DNA of 64,000 nucleotides from Coenobita brevimanus (taxonomy: Eukaryota; Arthropoda; Malacostraca; Decapoda; Coenobitidae). Below, piece by piece: positions 21,727 through 32,639 of the stretch. Below the pieces are notes generated by a model that made no database searches, was not told where the DNA came from, and saw only the letters and a list, made by a program, of their open reading frames with translations. Within the stretch, counting starts at the first letter, position 1. Each line of letters starts with the position of its first letter. The translations under genes were made by a program, and so were the position numbers. Where the stretch lies: the NCBI GenBank assembly GCA_032717465.1, contig CM064732.1, positions 30,598,138 to 30,662,137 of the forward strand. Reading direction: 5' to 3'.

Positions 21727-23139
21727 TCAATCCCGTTTGGGGTGGCCACAAACAAATCGCCTCCACGTCGTCCTGTCCCCCGCCATTTCACTGCCCTGCT
21801 CCCAACTCACACCCCCCTCTCTCATATACCTCTCCACCCCATCCCTCCATCTCATCCTCGGCCTCCCCCTCCCTCTTCCCCCCTCCACCTCACTCACATA
21901 CACTCTCTTCGTCAGTCTTTCACCCTCCATCCTCTCCACATGGCCAAACCACCTCAGTGTGTTCCTCATAACACTTCCTATCACATCCACATCCACACCA
22001 CAACGCTCCTTTATATCCTCATTCGTCAGCCTGTCTCTCCATGTGACTCCACAAGCTCCTCTTAAATAACTCATTTCCACTGCTCTCACTCTTGACTTGT
22101 GTCCTTCCAACAATGTCCAAGCTTCACTTCCATACTTTAGAGTTGGTATCACAATACTGTCATGTAGTAACTTTTTCACTTCCATGCTCACTTCCCTGTT
22201 TCTTATCACTGCTTTCAAAGAACCAGCAACCTTTCTTCCCTGCTGTACCCCTTCAAGCACTTCACCCTCCAAACCTCCATCCTTACTCATCACACTACCC
22301 AAGTACTTAAATGTACTCACATTTTCCAATTCCTCACCATCCAACCTCGCTGTACATTCACTGACTTCACCTCTCTCAAAGACCATCACTTTACTCTTCC
22401 CTACATTCACCGTTAGATTCCGTTTCTTGCACACTCTCCCAAACTCATCCACCAAGCCTTGCAGCTCCCCTTCGTCTTCACCCAACAACACAGTATCATC
22501 TGCAAACAACAGTACAGGGAGTTTCCAAACACTATCCTCTCCCACCAGGGCCACTCCAACATCCACTACCCTACCTTGTACCTCTTTTATTACCCCATCC
22601 ATGAACAGATTGAACAACCATGGAGACATGACACATCCCTGTTTCAACCGAACCTCCAAAGAGAAAAATTCACTTAGTTCACCATCCACACGCACTGCAG
22701 CCTTAGCACCATCATACATACTCTTCACAGCATTCAACAACTTTCCATCTACTCCATATATTCTTAATACTTTCCACAATCCTTGTCTATCCACCCTTTC
22801 ATATGCTTTCTTCAAATCCATGAAAGCCACATACAACTTCTTTCCATTCTCTAGAAACTTTTCCACTAAAGATCTAAGAATGAATATCTGATCTACACAA
22901 CCTCTTCCCTTCCTAAAGTCTCCCTGTTCTTCTCCAACTAATTCCTCTGTTCTTTCACTAACTCTGTCAATAAGTATCCTACCACACACTTTTCCTATTA
23001 TACTAAGAAGACAAATGCCCCTATGATTACCACACACTTCTTTTTCCCCTTTTCCTTTGTTCAAGGGAATAATTATACCTGACTTCCAATCCTCCGGGAC
23101 TCTACCTTCCTCCCAGGCCAATCTGCACATCTTCCACAT
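21727..23139 (-). CDS. RTE reverse transcriptase, 470-codon open part
   Basis: The RT copies the element RNA at the nicked target. Visible landmarks are WKSGIIIPLNKGKGEKEVCG, NHRGICLLSIIGKV, FRKGRGCVDQIFILRSLVEK, FMDLKKAYERVDRQGLW, LKQGCVMSPWLFNLFMDGV and VLLFADDTVLLGEDEGEL. The catalytic FADD is encoded at 22495-22506. The thumb and C-terminal region contain STFKYLGSVMSKDGG, SEAWTLLEGHKSRVRAVEMS and RWFGHVERMEGERL. The protein ends with a basic tail (GRGRGRPRMRWRDG) and PKRD. NHRG-I-LLS and the GHVERM tail are typical of RTE-class RTs. The frame is open here but cut off from the upstream part by TGA at 23140-23142. Confidence 0.92.
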   Translation of the reverse strand: MWKMCRLAWEEGRVPEDWKSGIIIPLNKGKGEKEVCGNHRGICLLSIIGKVCGRILIDRVSERTEELVGEEQGDFRKGRGCVDQIFILRSLVEKFLENGKKLYVAFMDLKKAYERVDRQGLWKVLRIYGVDGKLLNAVKSMYDGAKAAVRVDGELSEFFSLEVRLKQGCVMSPWLFNLFMDGVIKEVQGRVVDVGVALVGEDSVWKLPVLLFADDTVLLGEDEGELQGLVDEFGRVCKKRNLTVNVGKSKVMVFERGEVSECTARLDGEELENVSTFKYLGSVMSKDGGLEGEVLEGVQQGRKVAGSLKAVIRNREVSMEVKKLLHDSIVIPTLKYGSEAWTLLEGHKSRVRAVEMSYLRGACGVTWRDRLTNEDIKERCGVDVDVIGSVMRNTLRWFGHVERMEGERLTKRVYVSEVEGGRGRGRPRMRWRDGVERYMREGGVSWEQGSEMAGDRTTWRRFVCGHPKRD

Positions 23140-23963
23140 TCATTCTACTACTATCTCTCCCCCATGCTTCAGCATTTCACCATACACTCCATCAATTACT
23201 GGGGCTTTCCCCATTTTGACTTTCTTCATTGCTTCCACAACTTCTATCCTACTGATTTCTTCCTGTCGTCTCACCTCCCTCCTTCTCCCAGCCATTCCCC
23301 AGCCACTTATACCCGCATTACTTCCATCCTGTATGTTCAACAATTCCTTAAAGTGTTCCCTCCATCTGCTCACTTTTTCTCCCTTCTCCACTAGTAATCT
23401 ACCATTTTTATCTTTCACTCCCATGCTAACCTCGCTTCCACCCTGTCTTACTCTCTTCACCTCTTTCCAGAACATCTTCTTGCAGTCCCTCCACTTTACA
23501 CTCAAATTCCTTCCAAATTCCTCATCCACTCCCATCTTACTCTCTCTTACTAATTTTTTCACCTCTTTCTTTCTACATATAACTCTCTCTTCCGCCTCTC
23601 AACTTCTTCCACGCCCCTATTTCTCATCCATTCATTATATGCTTTCTTCCTTTGTGCCACAGCCTGTCTCACCTCTTCAATCCACCACGCTGTTCCTTGC
23701 ACCCCCCTCCGTCTTCTCTTCCTCCCACACACCACATCACATGCTGCACATATTTCTTCTGTTAATATCTCGCACACACCTTCCACATCCCCCATCTGCT
23801 CCAATTCATATTTGCCCAATCGTTCCTCAACTTCTCTCTTATACTCTGCCTTTTTCTCATCCTCTTGTAACCTTTCCACTCTCCTTGCAACTATTCCTTC
23901 CTCTCGTCTTTCCCTTCTTCTATTCCTCCATCTTACTTGTACCCTAATTCTGGCCACCACCAA
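23140..23963 (-). pseudogene. RTE linker and N-terminal RT region, frameshifted
   Basis: Two overlapping frames cover this part. 23963-23559 carries VVARIRVQVRWRNRRRER, EERLGKYELEQMGDVEGV and QAVAQRKKAYNEW. 23562-23140 carries LVRESKMGVDEEFGRNLS, FKELLNIQDGSNAGISGW and KKVKMGKAPVIDGVYGEMLK. Comparison with the plus-strand copy at 2236-3110 shows one continuous protein, so the break near 23560 is a small deletion. The SDH endonuclease motif (GHSDHYLVV) is just upstream, near 23980-23955. Confidence 0.85.
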
Positions 23964-23987
23964 GTAGTGGTCAGAGTGTCCACTCCC

Positions 23988-24797
23988 CTAACCTCTATAA
24001 GCTCTTGCATCCATTACACATCTTCGCATCCTTTCATCCACACACACATAATCAATCATTGCCTTCCTTTCATTCAGTTCACCACCCACCCTTCTCATCA
24101 CTCGCCATGTATACCTGTGGATCATTTTATGCCTGAAGAGGGTATTGGCCATCACCAACCCCCTTCCAGCACAAATGTCCACTAACGCACTGCCATTTTC
24201 ATCTATCGCAGCAGGCACACCCCACTCACCAACTAGTCCATCCACCTTCACATTCCCTACTTTACCATTCATATCACCGATCAAAAACACTCTCTCATTC
24301 CTTCCAAACTTTTCCATGCACACTTCCACATTTGTCCAGAACTCTTCTCTCACGCTGCTAGCACGATCTTGCGTTGGCGCATACACACACACAATCGCCC
24401 ACATTTGAATTCCAACTTTCAACTTTACCCACACAATCCTTGACCCAAATGATCCATACTGTCTTATGCTCTTCATCCATCTGTTACTCACAACTATACA
24501 TACTCCTTCCTTTGCCCTCTCATTCTCACCTACTCCTGCACATATACCCCATCCATACTCCCATTCTCTCACACTTTCTCCTCCCCATTTTGTTTCAGTC
24601 ATTCCACATACATCCACTTTTGCACCCTCAAGCACCTGGACAATCTCTCTCTCTTTCACCTCATCATTCGCTCCTCTTACATTCCACGTAGCCATTACCA
24701 AGTCCATCGTCCGGTCCTGTGTCGTCATCGTTTGGTCAGTCCTTGTCCGAGGCTTCTTGTTTGTTTTTTTAGTTAGTTGTTTTCCGGGGAGGGGCAC
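23988..24797 (-). CDS. RTE apurinic-like endonuclease domain
   Basis: This domain nicks chromosomal DNA to prime reverse transcription. Motifs run in order: LVMATWNVRGANDEV (the N block), VCGMTETKWGGESV (catalytic Glu), VCVYAPTQDRASSVREEF, FLIGDMNGKVGNV (GDxN catalytic block), and LNERKAMIDYVCVDERMRR. The SDH motif follows immediately after the stop at 23988-23990. The start at 24797 gives a basic N-terminus (KQLTKKTNKKPRTRTD), which may be genuine. Length and order fit the first 250-270 residues of an RTE protein. Confidence 0.9.
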   Translation of the reverse strand: MPLPGKQLTKKTNKKPRTRTDQTMTTQDRTMDLVMATWNVRGANDEVKEREIVQVLEGAKVDVCGMTETKWGGESVREWEYGWGICAGVGENERAKEGVCIVVSNRWMKSIRQYGSFGSRIVWVKLKVGIQMWAIVCVYAPTQDRASSVREEFWTNVEVCMEKFGRNERVFLIGDMNGKVGNVKVDGLVGEWGVPAAIDENGSALVDICAGRGLVMANTLFRHKMIHRYTWRVMRRVGGELNERKAMIDYVCVDERMRRCVMDARAYRG

Positions 24798-24849
24798 TAA
24801 CCCTCCGCCAACCCTTTTAGTCGCCTTTTACGACAAGCAGGGATACTGG

Positions 24850-25500
24850 GGGAGTATTCTTGACCAAAAATTGTCTCAGACATCAACATACACCCTCTTT
24901 TTGACACAGACCTTCTAACTTACTATTGACCCCTACCATTCTACTCTCGGTCATAGAACCAATGTCATATCTGGGTAACAGACCACTTATAACTAACTTC
25001 CTGTTCCTTGAGGTATAAGGTCCCCATATTTCCTAACTATCTCCTTTGACCTGCCTGAAGCTGCATTATTAGACCCTATCGCAGTGAAAAAGACTCGGTC
25101 CTCTGAGGTGTTGTTCAACTCTCTCATTCACCTCCTGAATCCTACAACAGGAAAGCAAAAATGCTTCCTCCTACAACTCTTAGCACAGAACTCCTTCTCC
25201 TAATGCCTGATCAACGAATCCCCGACAGAGGCTTATCTTACACTTCATCCTCTAAAACCTGAAACCTGTTCCTAGTGGGTACACTCCTATCAATGCATTT
25301 TACTATAGCCTTGCACCCTCCCCTGACTGGCACGAAGACATTATCATATAGCCAAGTCTCAGCATTAACTAGCCTTGTTTCTAATTTGTCTACCTTGCCT
25401 AAGATTTCTGTTTGTACTTCCTCTACATGCGCTGCTTTAGCACTCACCATTCCAGCCTCATTCTCCCAGCCGTACAACCTTCACTTAACACGTCAATGAC
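24850..25500 (-). pseudogene. CR1-type ORF1: coiled-coil start and SGNH-esterase-like domain
   Basis: The minus strand from 25477 reads GWENEAGMVSAKAAHVEEVQ and TEILGKVDKLETRLVNAETW, a heptad-like, Glu/Lys-rich stretch. FVPVRGGCKAIVKCIDRSVP and NRFQVLEDEV follow. After frame breaks a second block near 25010-24890 reads KLVISGLLPRYDIGSMTESR then KLEGLCQKEGV. This matches the VxSGxLPR...LCxxxGV pattern of SGNH hydrolase domains in ORF1 of CR1/L2 elements. The RTE insertion follows, and the rest of the domain resumes at 21705. The reading is by motif only, so the family call is tentative. Confidence 0.55.
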
Positions 25501-25750
25501 TTCACTTTTTTTTAATACAATTCTAAAGTAAGCCTACTTGTTAACTTAGTATAAACAACACGTATACTCACAATTCGCTTTCACCAAGAAGTCTCGTATA
25601 AACTTGTTTGGGGACGAGGAGCAGGAGAACCTTTGGGTAGGCACCATTTTAAGGAGGTCTTGGGAGAGCTCCGACTACGTCTCCACCTGAGCAGGTCAGA
25701 GCTTAGACTGTCAAGTAGGCACTACTTGACTTAAAAATGCATTCGTCTGG

Positions 25751-25755
<5 letters not shown>

Positions 25756-25793
<38 letters not shown>
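25756..25793. repeat. (GA)n microsatellite
   Basis: About 19 GA units. Confidence 0.95.
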
Positions 25794-25796
<3 letters not shown>

Positions 25797-26018
25797 TAGA
25801 TCGATGAGAGTAACAAGTGATGTAGTGAGAGTGAGGAAAGGGGAGAGTCAGTGAGGGAGAAAGAATGATGGTATGAGTGAGATTGAGGGAGTGATGGACT
25901 GAGCATTACTGAGAAAAAGATTGAGAGAGAATAAGTGAGAATTAAGGTGAGACAGCGTGAAAGTAAGGGAATGATGCAGTGAGAGAAGTAGTGATAGATT
26001 GGCTGAAAGTGAGTGATT

Positions 26019-26022
<4 letters not shown>

Positions 26023-26069
<47 letters not shown>
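26023..26069. repeat. (GA)n microsatellite
   Basis: About 23 GA units. Confidence 0.95.
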
Positions 26070-26071
<2 letters not shown>

Positions 26072-26199
26072 GTAAAGCGAAATGAATCTACAGCTGAATG
26101 AGTCATGACGAATTAGAGTAATGAGGAATAGAGGCGGGGCCGTAAAATTAATGATTATACAAAATTAGATGGCTTGCGAGTGAAAAACTAATAAAGCGT

Positions 26200-26672
<473 letters not shown>

Positions 26673-26689
26673 GGTCACGGTTCTATCTT

Positions 26690-27790
26690 TATCTCTTTTC
26701 AATACTAATCATCTTCCAATGTCGCTAATGAAGTGAAATTATTATGACTGAAATTATCGGCCGCCTTCCCTCCCCTCGGCCTTTCAAATACATGTGTGGC
26801 CTTGAGAATAATATGGCAGTCACATTCTGTCATTTCTTCACGCGCGAAGACCTACGGTCAGGTATTCTCTCTACATCTCTGAGGTTGTCAACAAATGAAG
26901 AAGCAAAATTCCATCCATCTGGGAATTATTTGTTTATCCCTTCACTTGTTTTCGTTCTTCCAGGCGATTTTATTCAGCGTGGGAGAAGAAACTTGTGAAG
27001 AGATGAGCCAGTTCAAATACCTGTTCAGTACGATGACGCCGTACTGTAGTCACTAATTCTTGTTACCGCCAGGTGATCGTTTTCAGTATATGAGGCATCT
27101 CGGTGAAAGGCTTTGAAACACTTTTCTTTGATACCTTCAGTACGATGATGCCTTTCACACTTTATTCCTGCTACCTGCGGATGATTTTATACGGCATAGA
27201 GTAGACTCCCAGCAATGACGGAATTCATCATCTTAAAAAACTAAGGAAGATCTGACATGGTTTTGAAATGGTGCCAGGGAACCATTGACTGTATATTATT
27301 GTTTGTGTTGTGTATCCAAAACTAAACATAGATATGACAGTCTGTTATCTAAGACGAAAATGCTGTATGTAGACTTTCTTCAGCTTCATCTACTTGAATC
27401 TAATGACGCATTTGTTCTTTTTTCTTTCTTTCTCACGTTTTTTTTCTTTATTTATTCTGTTCTTGTTTTCTTCGGACAATTTTGTTAGCTTTGGAAAAAT
27501 ATTTGATGTGCTGGGGTTTAGAAATAGCCTTCATGACCCTCTTCACATTCTGAAGTTTCTCCTTGGCTGATAAAATCATCTGAAAGTTGGACGAACAAGC
27601 TTAGAATATATCGCCAAATAAAAGCCTTAAGCTTTGTATAAGTCTTCTTGTTTAAACTTTTGTGTTCACTCATACAACCACTACACTCTTCGCAAGTATA
27701 CTGGAATTAAACATCAAAATACGACCAACAAAACGAATTCTGATGACAGTAACTATTATAATGGCCTACTTTTTCTGGAAAATTGTTAAT
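26690..27790. other. No gene recognised
   Basis: This is AT-rich single-copy-looking sequence. Segments near 27000-27220 contain CAGTACGATGACGCC and CAGTACGATGATGCC in similar settings about 120 bp apart, possibly two decayed units of the Rep-B family. Confidence 0.4.
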
Positions 27791-27794
27791 ACTC

Positions 27795-28075
27795 AGACTC
27801 CTATGACCTTCTTCTCGCTGAAAAAATCGTACTTCACGCTGAGTAAAATCGCACTTCACGATGAATAAAATCGTACATCTCTCTGAATAAAATCGTTTGG
27901 CAAATGCTGTGATAGAACACTAGAGTTTTCCTAACCGCGAAAGGCTTAACGATAACAGAATAAACATTCAGGGTCCTGTGATTCAGTTTCAGCAGATACA
28001 AGTCGTCTGGTGTTAGCCGAAATGCAATACTAGACTTGTCCAGAGGGTGTGAGGGTTAACTCTAGGGCAGCAACA
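27795..28075 (-). repeat. Rep-B dispersed repeat, two reverse units with an internal 22-bp repeat
   Basis: The reverse complement follows the Rep-B core seen at 47220-47700: TTCCAGCTAACGCCAGACG, then TTTATTCAGCTGA, then GAGTCATAGGAGCC. Unit one spans about 27795-27945 and unit two about 27945-28070. Unit one contains four tandem copies of a 22-bp segment (TGAATAAAATCGTAC-type) at about 27817-27903. Confidence 0.6.
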
Positions 28076-28316
28076 CTTAGATTTTCTTCCACTATCAGTA
28101 GCCCTGGGTACAAGAGACCCAAGTGGAAAAAAAAAAGAAACAGTTTTGATAATTGTGTATTGGTAATACATAGTGTGCCTATTCTTCAATCCAGGCTTCA
28201 GCTCTCAGGTATATAGACATAATTACAGTTATACAATAAATGACTCGTACACAGGAACTAAAAACTTCAGGAAATTGTTAATGAAGAAACATAAGGTGTT
28301 GCTTGAAGCAGGCGCG

Positions 28317-28318
<2 letters not shown>

Positions 28319-28358
<40 letters not shown>
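28319..28358. repeat. (CA)n microsatellite
   Basis: About 20 CA units. Confidence 0.95.
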
Positions 28359-28361
<3 letters not shown>

Positions 28362-28379
28362 AACATTTACACGTAATGT

Positions 28380-29277
28380 GATAGCATGGAGTCCTGTAGC
28401 TCACAGCTCATTGCTGCTCATCGTCTAAACCACCAGTATTTGCGAAGCAGAACAAAATAAAAAGGAAAAAAGAAAAAAGGTATTGAAAATTAGTTTTCCC
28501 ATATCCTCAGAGTACCTTGCCTCCAAATAATGCAGTTGAGATATTTTTTGCTGAAATATTTTAAATAGTACTTGTTGGGTGGTGCTGCATTAGAGTACAG
28601 GGTAACTTTTTTTTTGTTGAGTGATGATCTCTTGTTTTGCTACCACTCTGTAGGCCTATATATCCTTTGACTGGAGGTGTTAAGGTGAATTTTCTTCCTT
28701 TAGCATATAGAGTAAGGAACCTGCAGTTCTTGCCGCCTTCCCCTACTTACCTCCCTACCGTAACTCACGATCTACCCGTTTCTTACCTCCCTCCATGTGT
28801 CCCTGTCTCATTCTCTACCTACCTGCCTACATGTTTACCTATCTACCTACTCACCCAACACCCTACCTGCCTCTTTGCCTACCATCTTCCATGTCGACTT
28901 CCCTGCTGATCTCCCTCCCTCCTTACCTACCAACCAACCTCCATGCCAGCCTTCTACGACATAACACATTCGTGTTTATAATTAATTATTTTTTGATCTT
29001 GAAAGTTTCCAGTGAGATGTATCAAATTGTGATGAGAGATTAAGTTACTGTATTTGGAGCCCCCTTTCCCGTGATACCTATGTTATGTCAACACTCATGT
29101 AAATGAAGAGATTCCCTTTATGGCTTTGACTTTTTTTTTTTTTTCCACCATGGCCCCGGGGTTGCCTTAAGTGTGTCGACCACTGTGACGTGGGCACACC
29201 GTTACGTGGAGAGATCCCATTTGATACCTCAGTCGAAGGAATGAATGGATGCAAAACTCTCCATGTCAGAATAGAGG
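28380..29277. other. No gene; CTAC-rich low-complexity block and poly-T
   Basis: A degenerate CTACCTCC-type tetranucleotide stretch lies at 28740-28950. A T15 run at about 29130 is followed by GC-richer sequence (CCATGGCCCCGGGGTTGCC). The latter could be an antisense SINE with its A tail read as T, but no box A or B is clear. Confidence 0.4.
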
Positions 29278-29322
29278 CGGATTTTGACCAAAATGGCTAA
29301 ATGCCATTTTGGTCAAAATCCG
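29278..29322. other. Perfect 20-bp hairpin with 5-nt loop
   Basis: Arm one is CGGATTTTGACCAAAATGGC at 29278-29297, the loop is TAAAT at 29298-29302, and arm two at 29303-29322 is its exact reverse complement. The flanks do not extend the pairing. Confidence 0.95.
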
Positions 29323-29991
29323 TTTTTCTGCATATATAACCTTATTCACCCATCTTCTCTACCCTGGTAGTGATTTGGTATCCATCCAGCACAAATCGTA
29401 AGGTTGAGAGTCCTGTTAGCGAGAATAACTTATTTCACATTTCCACCCGCTACTCAGAGGCTATGAGAATGCCGGACAAATCATAAAGGGGTAATATCAC
29501 GCTATAAGCAGGGCCACACATTTTCTCACGATGTTATTGTGTGCCACTGGTGCCCGGGCACATGAAAACTTGTGGGCACCTGGCTTGCCAGCCCCGTGTT
29601 CCTATTGGCTGCTTGGGACTCATCTGCTTGGATTAGCCATAAGGATTCCTAGCACACTAACTTATACTACACACCACCCACCACTCTGTTGCCCTATGTC
29701 TGCATCCACCTGCCCTGGATTACTAAGGATTACATCTTTTATTTACTACACAGTCAGCTGCCGACGTTCTGGATCAGCCTTACCTGCAGAGTGAGTTTGG
29801 TACAATGTTCTACCTGCTGTCTACCTTCTTAGCCTTTTTACCTTCAATAGTAGACCTAACTCCATACTTGTGCTCAGTTACTGGTACTGTTAGTACTATA
29901 CCCAGTCTACCTCCTATCATCCTAATCTACCTCCCGTCTACCTCATCTACCTCCTATTCACCCATGTATTTTTTACCTAAAGTGCTTGGTC

Positions 29992-30048
<57 letters not shown>

Positions 30049-30529
30049 TGTATACATTTATTGTTTTGTACTTGTGTGTTTTCAGATACTATCCTGTTGA
30101 TTCCATACATACCTGACTTACCTGGAACATTACTTGGGGTGAGGGATGGTTGGGAATCATGCACAATATCTTTTATTCATGTTCTATAGTGAGTGAAATG
30201 AGAAAATCGCATCAAAAGTGCTAGCAATGTCACTTTTTTTTTTACTTATCTTACACTACTGAGCCTGGAAAATTGTGTAAAAATTGGTCCTGTACAAAAA
30301 ACATGACTGATACCCTTAATTACTGCATGTGAGATGAAAGAGTAGTCATTGCTAAAGTTTCAGTGCAAATATGACCATTAAACTCCCTCGAGTTTGGATA
30401 TGGCACTTGTTTAAACATTGCCAGACTTTGGACGCGATTTTCTCGAAACATATAAAATGGCACTTTGCCCCCTTTTGACATGCCGTGCCTCATATGATAT
30501 ATGTAAATAACATACAGCTATTCTCAACA
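29323..30529. other. No gene; includes an (AT)n run
   Basis: This is AT-rich sequence with (AT)n at about 29998-30042. A small inverted motif near 29543-29575 (TGTGCCACTGGTGCCCGGGC) is present. Short open frames have no recognisable domain. Confidence 0.5.
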
Positions 30530-30990
30530 AGGTGGAGTTAAAGGTTTTCCATCTCATTAACTATGCTCCTCATATTGGCTCCCTTCAACCTCTGTCTTTT
30601 CTCTGTGCTGCGCTTTTCCATCTTTATCTCATTTGTGTGGTACTTTAGTGGTCACTGCTTCTCTGAACTGTCTGCTTGCATCCCTCCACCACTACGGCGG
30701 GAGCGTAGCACTGACTAACAACAAACTATCATCCTTTTTCTGTTTAGCTCTCTAATGCAAGAGTTAGCCGTTACTCCCAATCTCTCATGTATGCAACAGG
30801 TCAACTCTGGAGCAGTCATCCTACTGCCTATGACCTTATCTTTCAAACGCAGTGTGTCCAGGCATCTAGAAATCAACATTGCTTGAATTTGGCTCTCTTT
30901 TATTTTGTTTTTGTTTTTTCTTGGAAGGAGCAAGCTTGCGAGCTTCTGGCCTTTAGTTCCTTCTCCCTTGGGTTAAAAAAGATAAATAAA
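30530..30990 (+). mobile_element. 3' fragment of the jockey-like LINE
   Basis: In plus orientation the text parallels the C-terminal and 3' end of the LINE at 12330-12750. It has the Leu-Ser-Asn-Ala-x-Val block (CTCTCTAATGCAAGAGTTAG near 30750), ATGTATGCAACAGGTCAACT (the TGQLW block), and a C-terminal Pro-Thr-Ala-Tyr-Asp-Leu block near 30825. It ends in a GATAAATAAATAATA-type tail near 30980. Only the last 130 or so codons remain, typical of 5' truncation. Confidence 0.65.
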
Positions 30991-31499
30991 TAATATACAC
31001 CAACTGAAATAAATTTTATCTGAAGACCATTTACAAGACAGGAATTTTTGTGATACACAAGATAATGTTGCTGTATGCAATCACATGTGACGTTAGATAA
31101 GCTAATCAAGAACTTATTCACAGACTATAACTGCACATGAACGATTACATTCTTATTTGCTCTTTTTGGCAGTCAAGACAGAGAGAAGAACGTAGTGACT
31201 TTGACAAACAGGCTGATGACAGCTCAGACAGATGATTTTTGTTCTCAGAGTCTGTCTCACATAATAGTAGTAGTGGTTGCAAACACAGGCTTAAATGAAT
31301 GTGAATTGCAAGATGAAGTTACTCTCTTCCTGCAGTTCCCCATCTTCTTTTCACAGGATAATGAAGGAACTGAGGGTCTTTTGTCTAATCGGGCAGTGCA
31401 GCAGCTCGGTTATATCATACAGTGCAAACATTGCTTGCAAATTGGTTTTGGTATTTTGCATGGATTTTACAGACTATGTAATCTTAAAAGTTTTTTTGT

Positions 31500-31530
<31 letters not shown>

Positions 31531-31562
31531 TGATGATGGTGATGATGATGATGATGATGATG
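31500..31562. repeat. (ATA)n/(ATG)n trinucleotide repeat
   Basis: A TAA-phase run passes into a GAT-phase run, giving artefactual poly-Asn and poly-Asp frames. Confidence 0.95.
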
Positions 31563-31834
31563 TAATTATTAATACTGCGCCCTTCACCAAAAGATTAGCA
31601 TTATGCTCTTTACAAGTGTGATAACACCTGTTTAAGTAACTGGTAGCTGGAACTATTAGTCACTCCCACCAGCAGTCCCATAGCGTTCCAGTGGATCTGT
31701 TGACTCAAACAGTAAAATTACACTAAAAGAGATGGAGCAAAGGGCGACCCTCCCTCCTGTGATGACTCCTAGCAGGCATATATGGTATAGGAATGCAGGT
31801 GGTCATGGATGTATGGGAAAGCCTAGTGCATCTG

Positions 31835-32070
31835 TTTCAGAGTTAATGGTAACAGCATTATTTATCAGGATCCCACGACTTACTTTTAGCAGAATGATCT
31901 CATCTGGTGTTTGCTGGAATACAATACTAGAATTGTTCCGACCATGAGAGGGTTATTGGTAACGGTATTAATGAGTTTCCTATGACTCAGTTTCATCTAG
32001 ATTAAATCGCCTGGCATTATCACTGCCAGAAATGCCCCGACATTGAGTGGATAGGCTAAATTTATAGAGG
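31835..32070 (-). repeat. Rep-B dispersed repeat, two reverse units
   Basis: The plus strand reads TCCCACGACTTACTTTTAGC, then TCATCTGGTGTTTGCTGGAA, then GACCATGAGAGGGTTA. The series then repeats (CCTATGACTCAGTTTCATC, TCGCCTGGCATTATC, CCCCGACATTGAGTGG). This is the reverse complement of the Rep-B unit at 47.2-47.7 kb. Spacing between units is about 120 bp. Confidence 0.6.
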
Positions 32071-32409
32071 GACAATTGTTTCGTGCATTCCTTTCTTGAT
32101 GGTGGTGATCCATTTATACTACGAACTCTCGTTGCTACGGCCTCAACGCGTTTATTCTCAGCCAATTGGCCTGAAAACTATTGTGTATGTACTGTACAGT
32201 ACATGGGCTGGTATCTCAAGACAACCCCCAAAAGTTAAAAAAAGAAAATAAAAAACATCGAAAGAAAAACGCAAGACCACCACACACCAAAGCAACGAAA
32301 ACAGTACTGGTAAGTCTTCTGTTTAGCGGCGAACGTGATTAGTTGCGCTACGGATCGAGACCGATTTGAATGGGTCCTCTTGCCTGTTTGTTATGTGATT
32401 CTTTTATTT

Positions 32410-32635
32410 CACATATATAAGTACAGTCGACAGTAAATATATGCTTCAAGTTTCCCTGTATGATTTGAAGCTGGTAGTTTGTTAAGTGTCTGTAATTATT
32501 TGTAAGCCAGTCAGTATCTGCAATTATATATGGATGCTTAAAATATGTCAGCTCTGCCATACCGTATTCCCAAGTCACAGACTTAACGTATATCGTACAG
32601 GGAAACTTGAAGCAAACTTGCTGTCGACTGACTGT
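32410..32635. mobile_element. Small inverted-repeat element (candidate MITE)
   Basis: ACAGTCGACAGTAAATATAT with GCTTCAAGTTTCCCTGTATGA at about 32413-32463 is the approximate inverse of TCGTACAGGGAAACTTGAAG with CAAACTTGCTGTCGACTG at about 32592-32630. The arms are about 42 bp, with a 125-bp AT-rich centre. No coding sequence. The superfamily is not assignable. Confidence 0.55.
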
Positions 32636-32639
32636 TACT

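Larger units (their letters stand above)
21706..24850 (-). mobile_element. Nearly full-length RTE-type LINE
   Basis: This is the best LINE copy in the window, about 3.1 kb. From 5' to 3' it has a 5' leader (24850-24800, with GGGAGGGGCACTAACCCTCC on the plus strand), an APE endonuclease (24797-23988), a linker and RT (23963-21727), and a terminus GCCACCCCAAACGGGATTGA followed by GCGTCTGGCAATAG and a (ATAG)n tail at about 21726-21706. RTE elements encode one protein without RNase H, consistent with this. Three lesions separate it from an intact frame: TAG at 23988-23990, a net 4-nt loss near 23560, and TGA at 23140-23142 where the sister copy has Trp. It lies inside the esterase-like ORF1 of a CR1-type LINE. 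Confidence 0.9.

Noticed and set aside
21668..24918. Plus-strand open frames rich in Ser, Thr, Pro, Leu (up to 296 codons)
   Set aside because: They are antisense shadows of the RTE LINE, whose minus-strand frames carry RT and endonuclease motifs.
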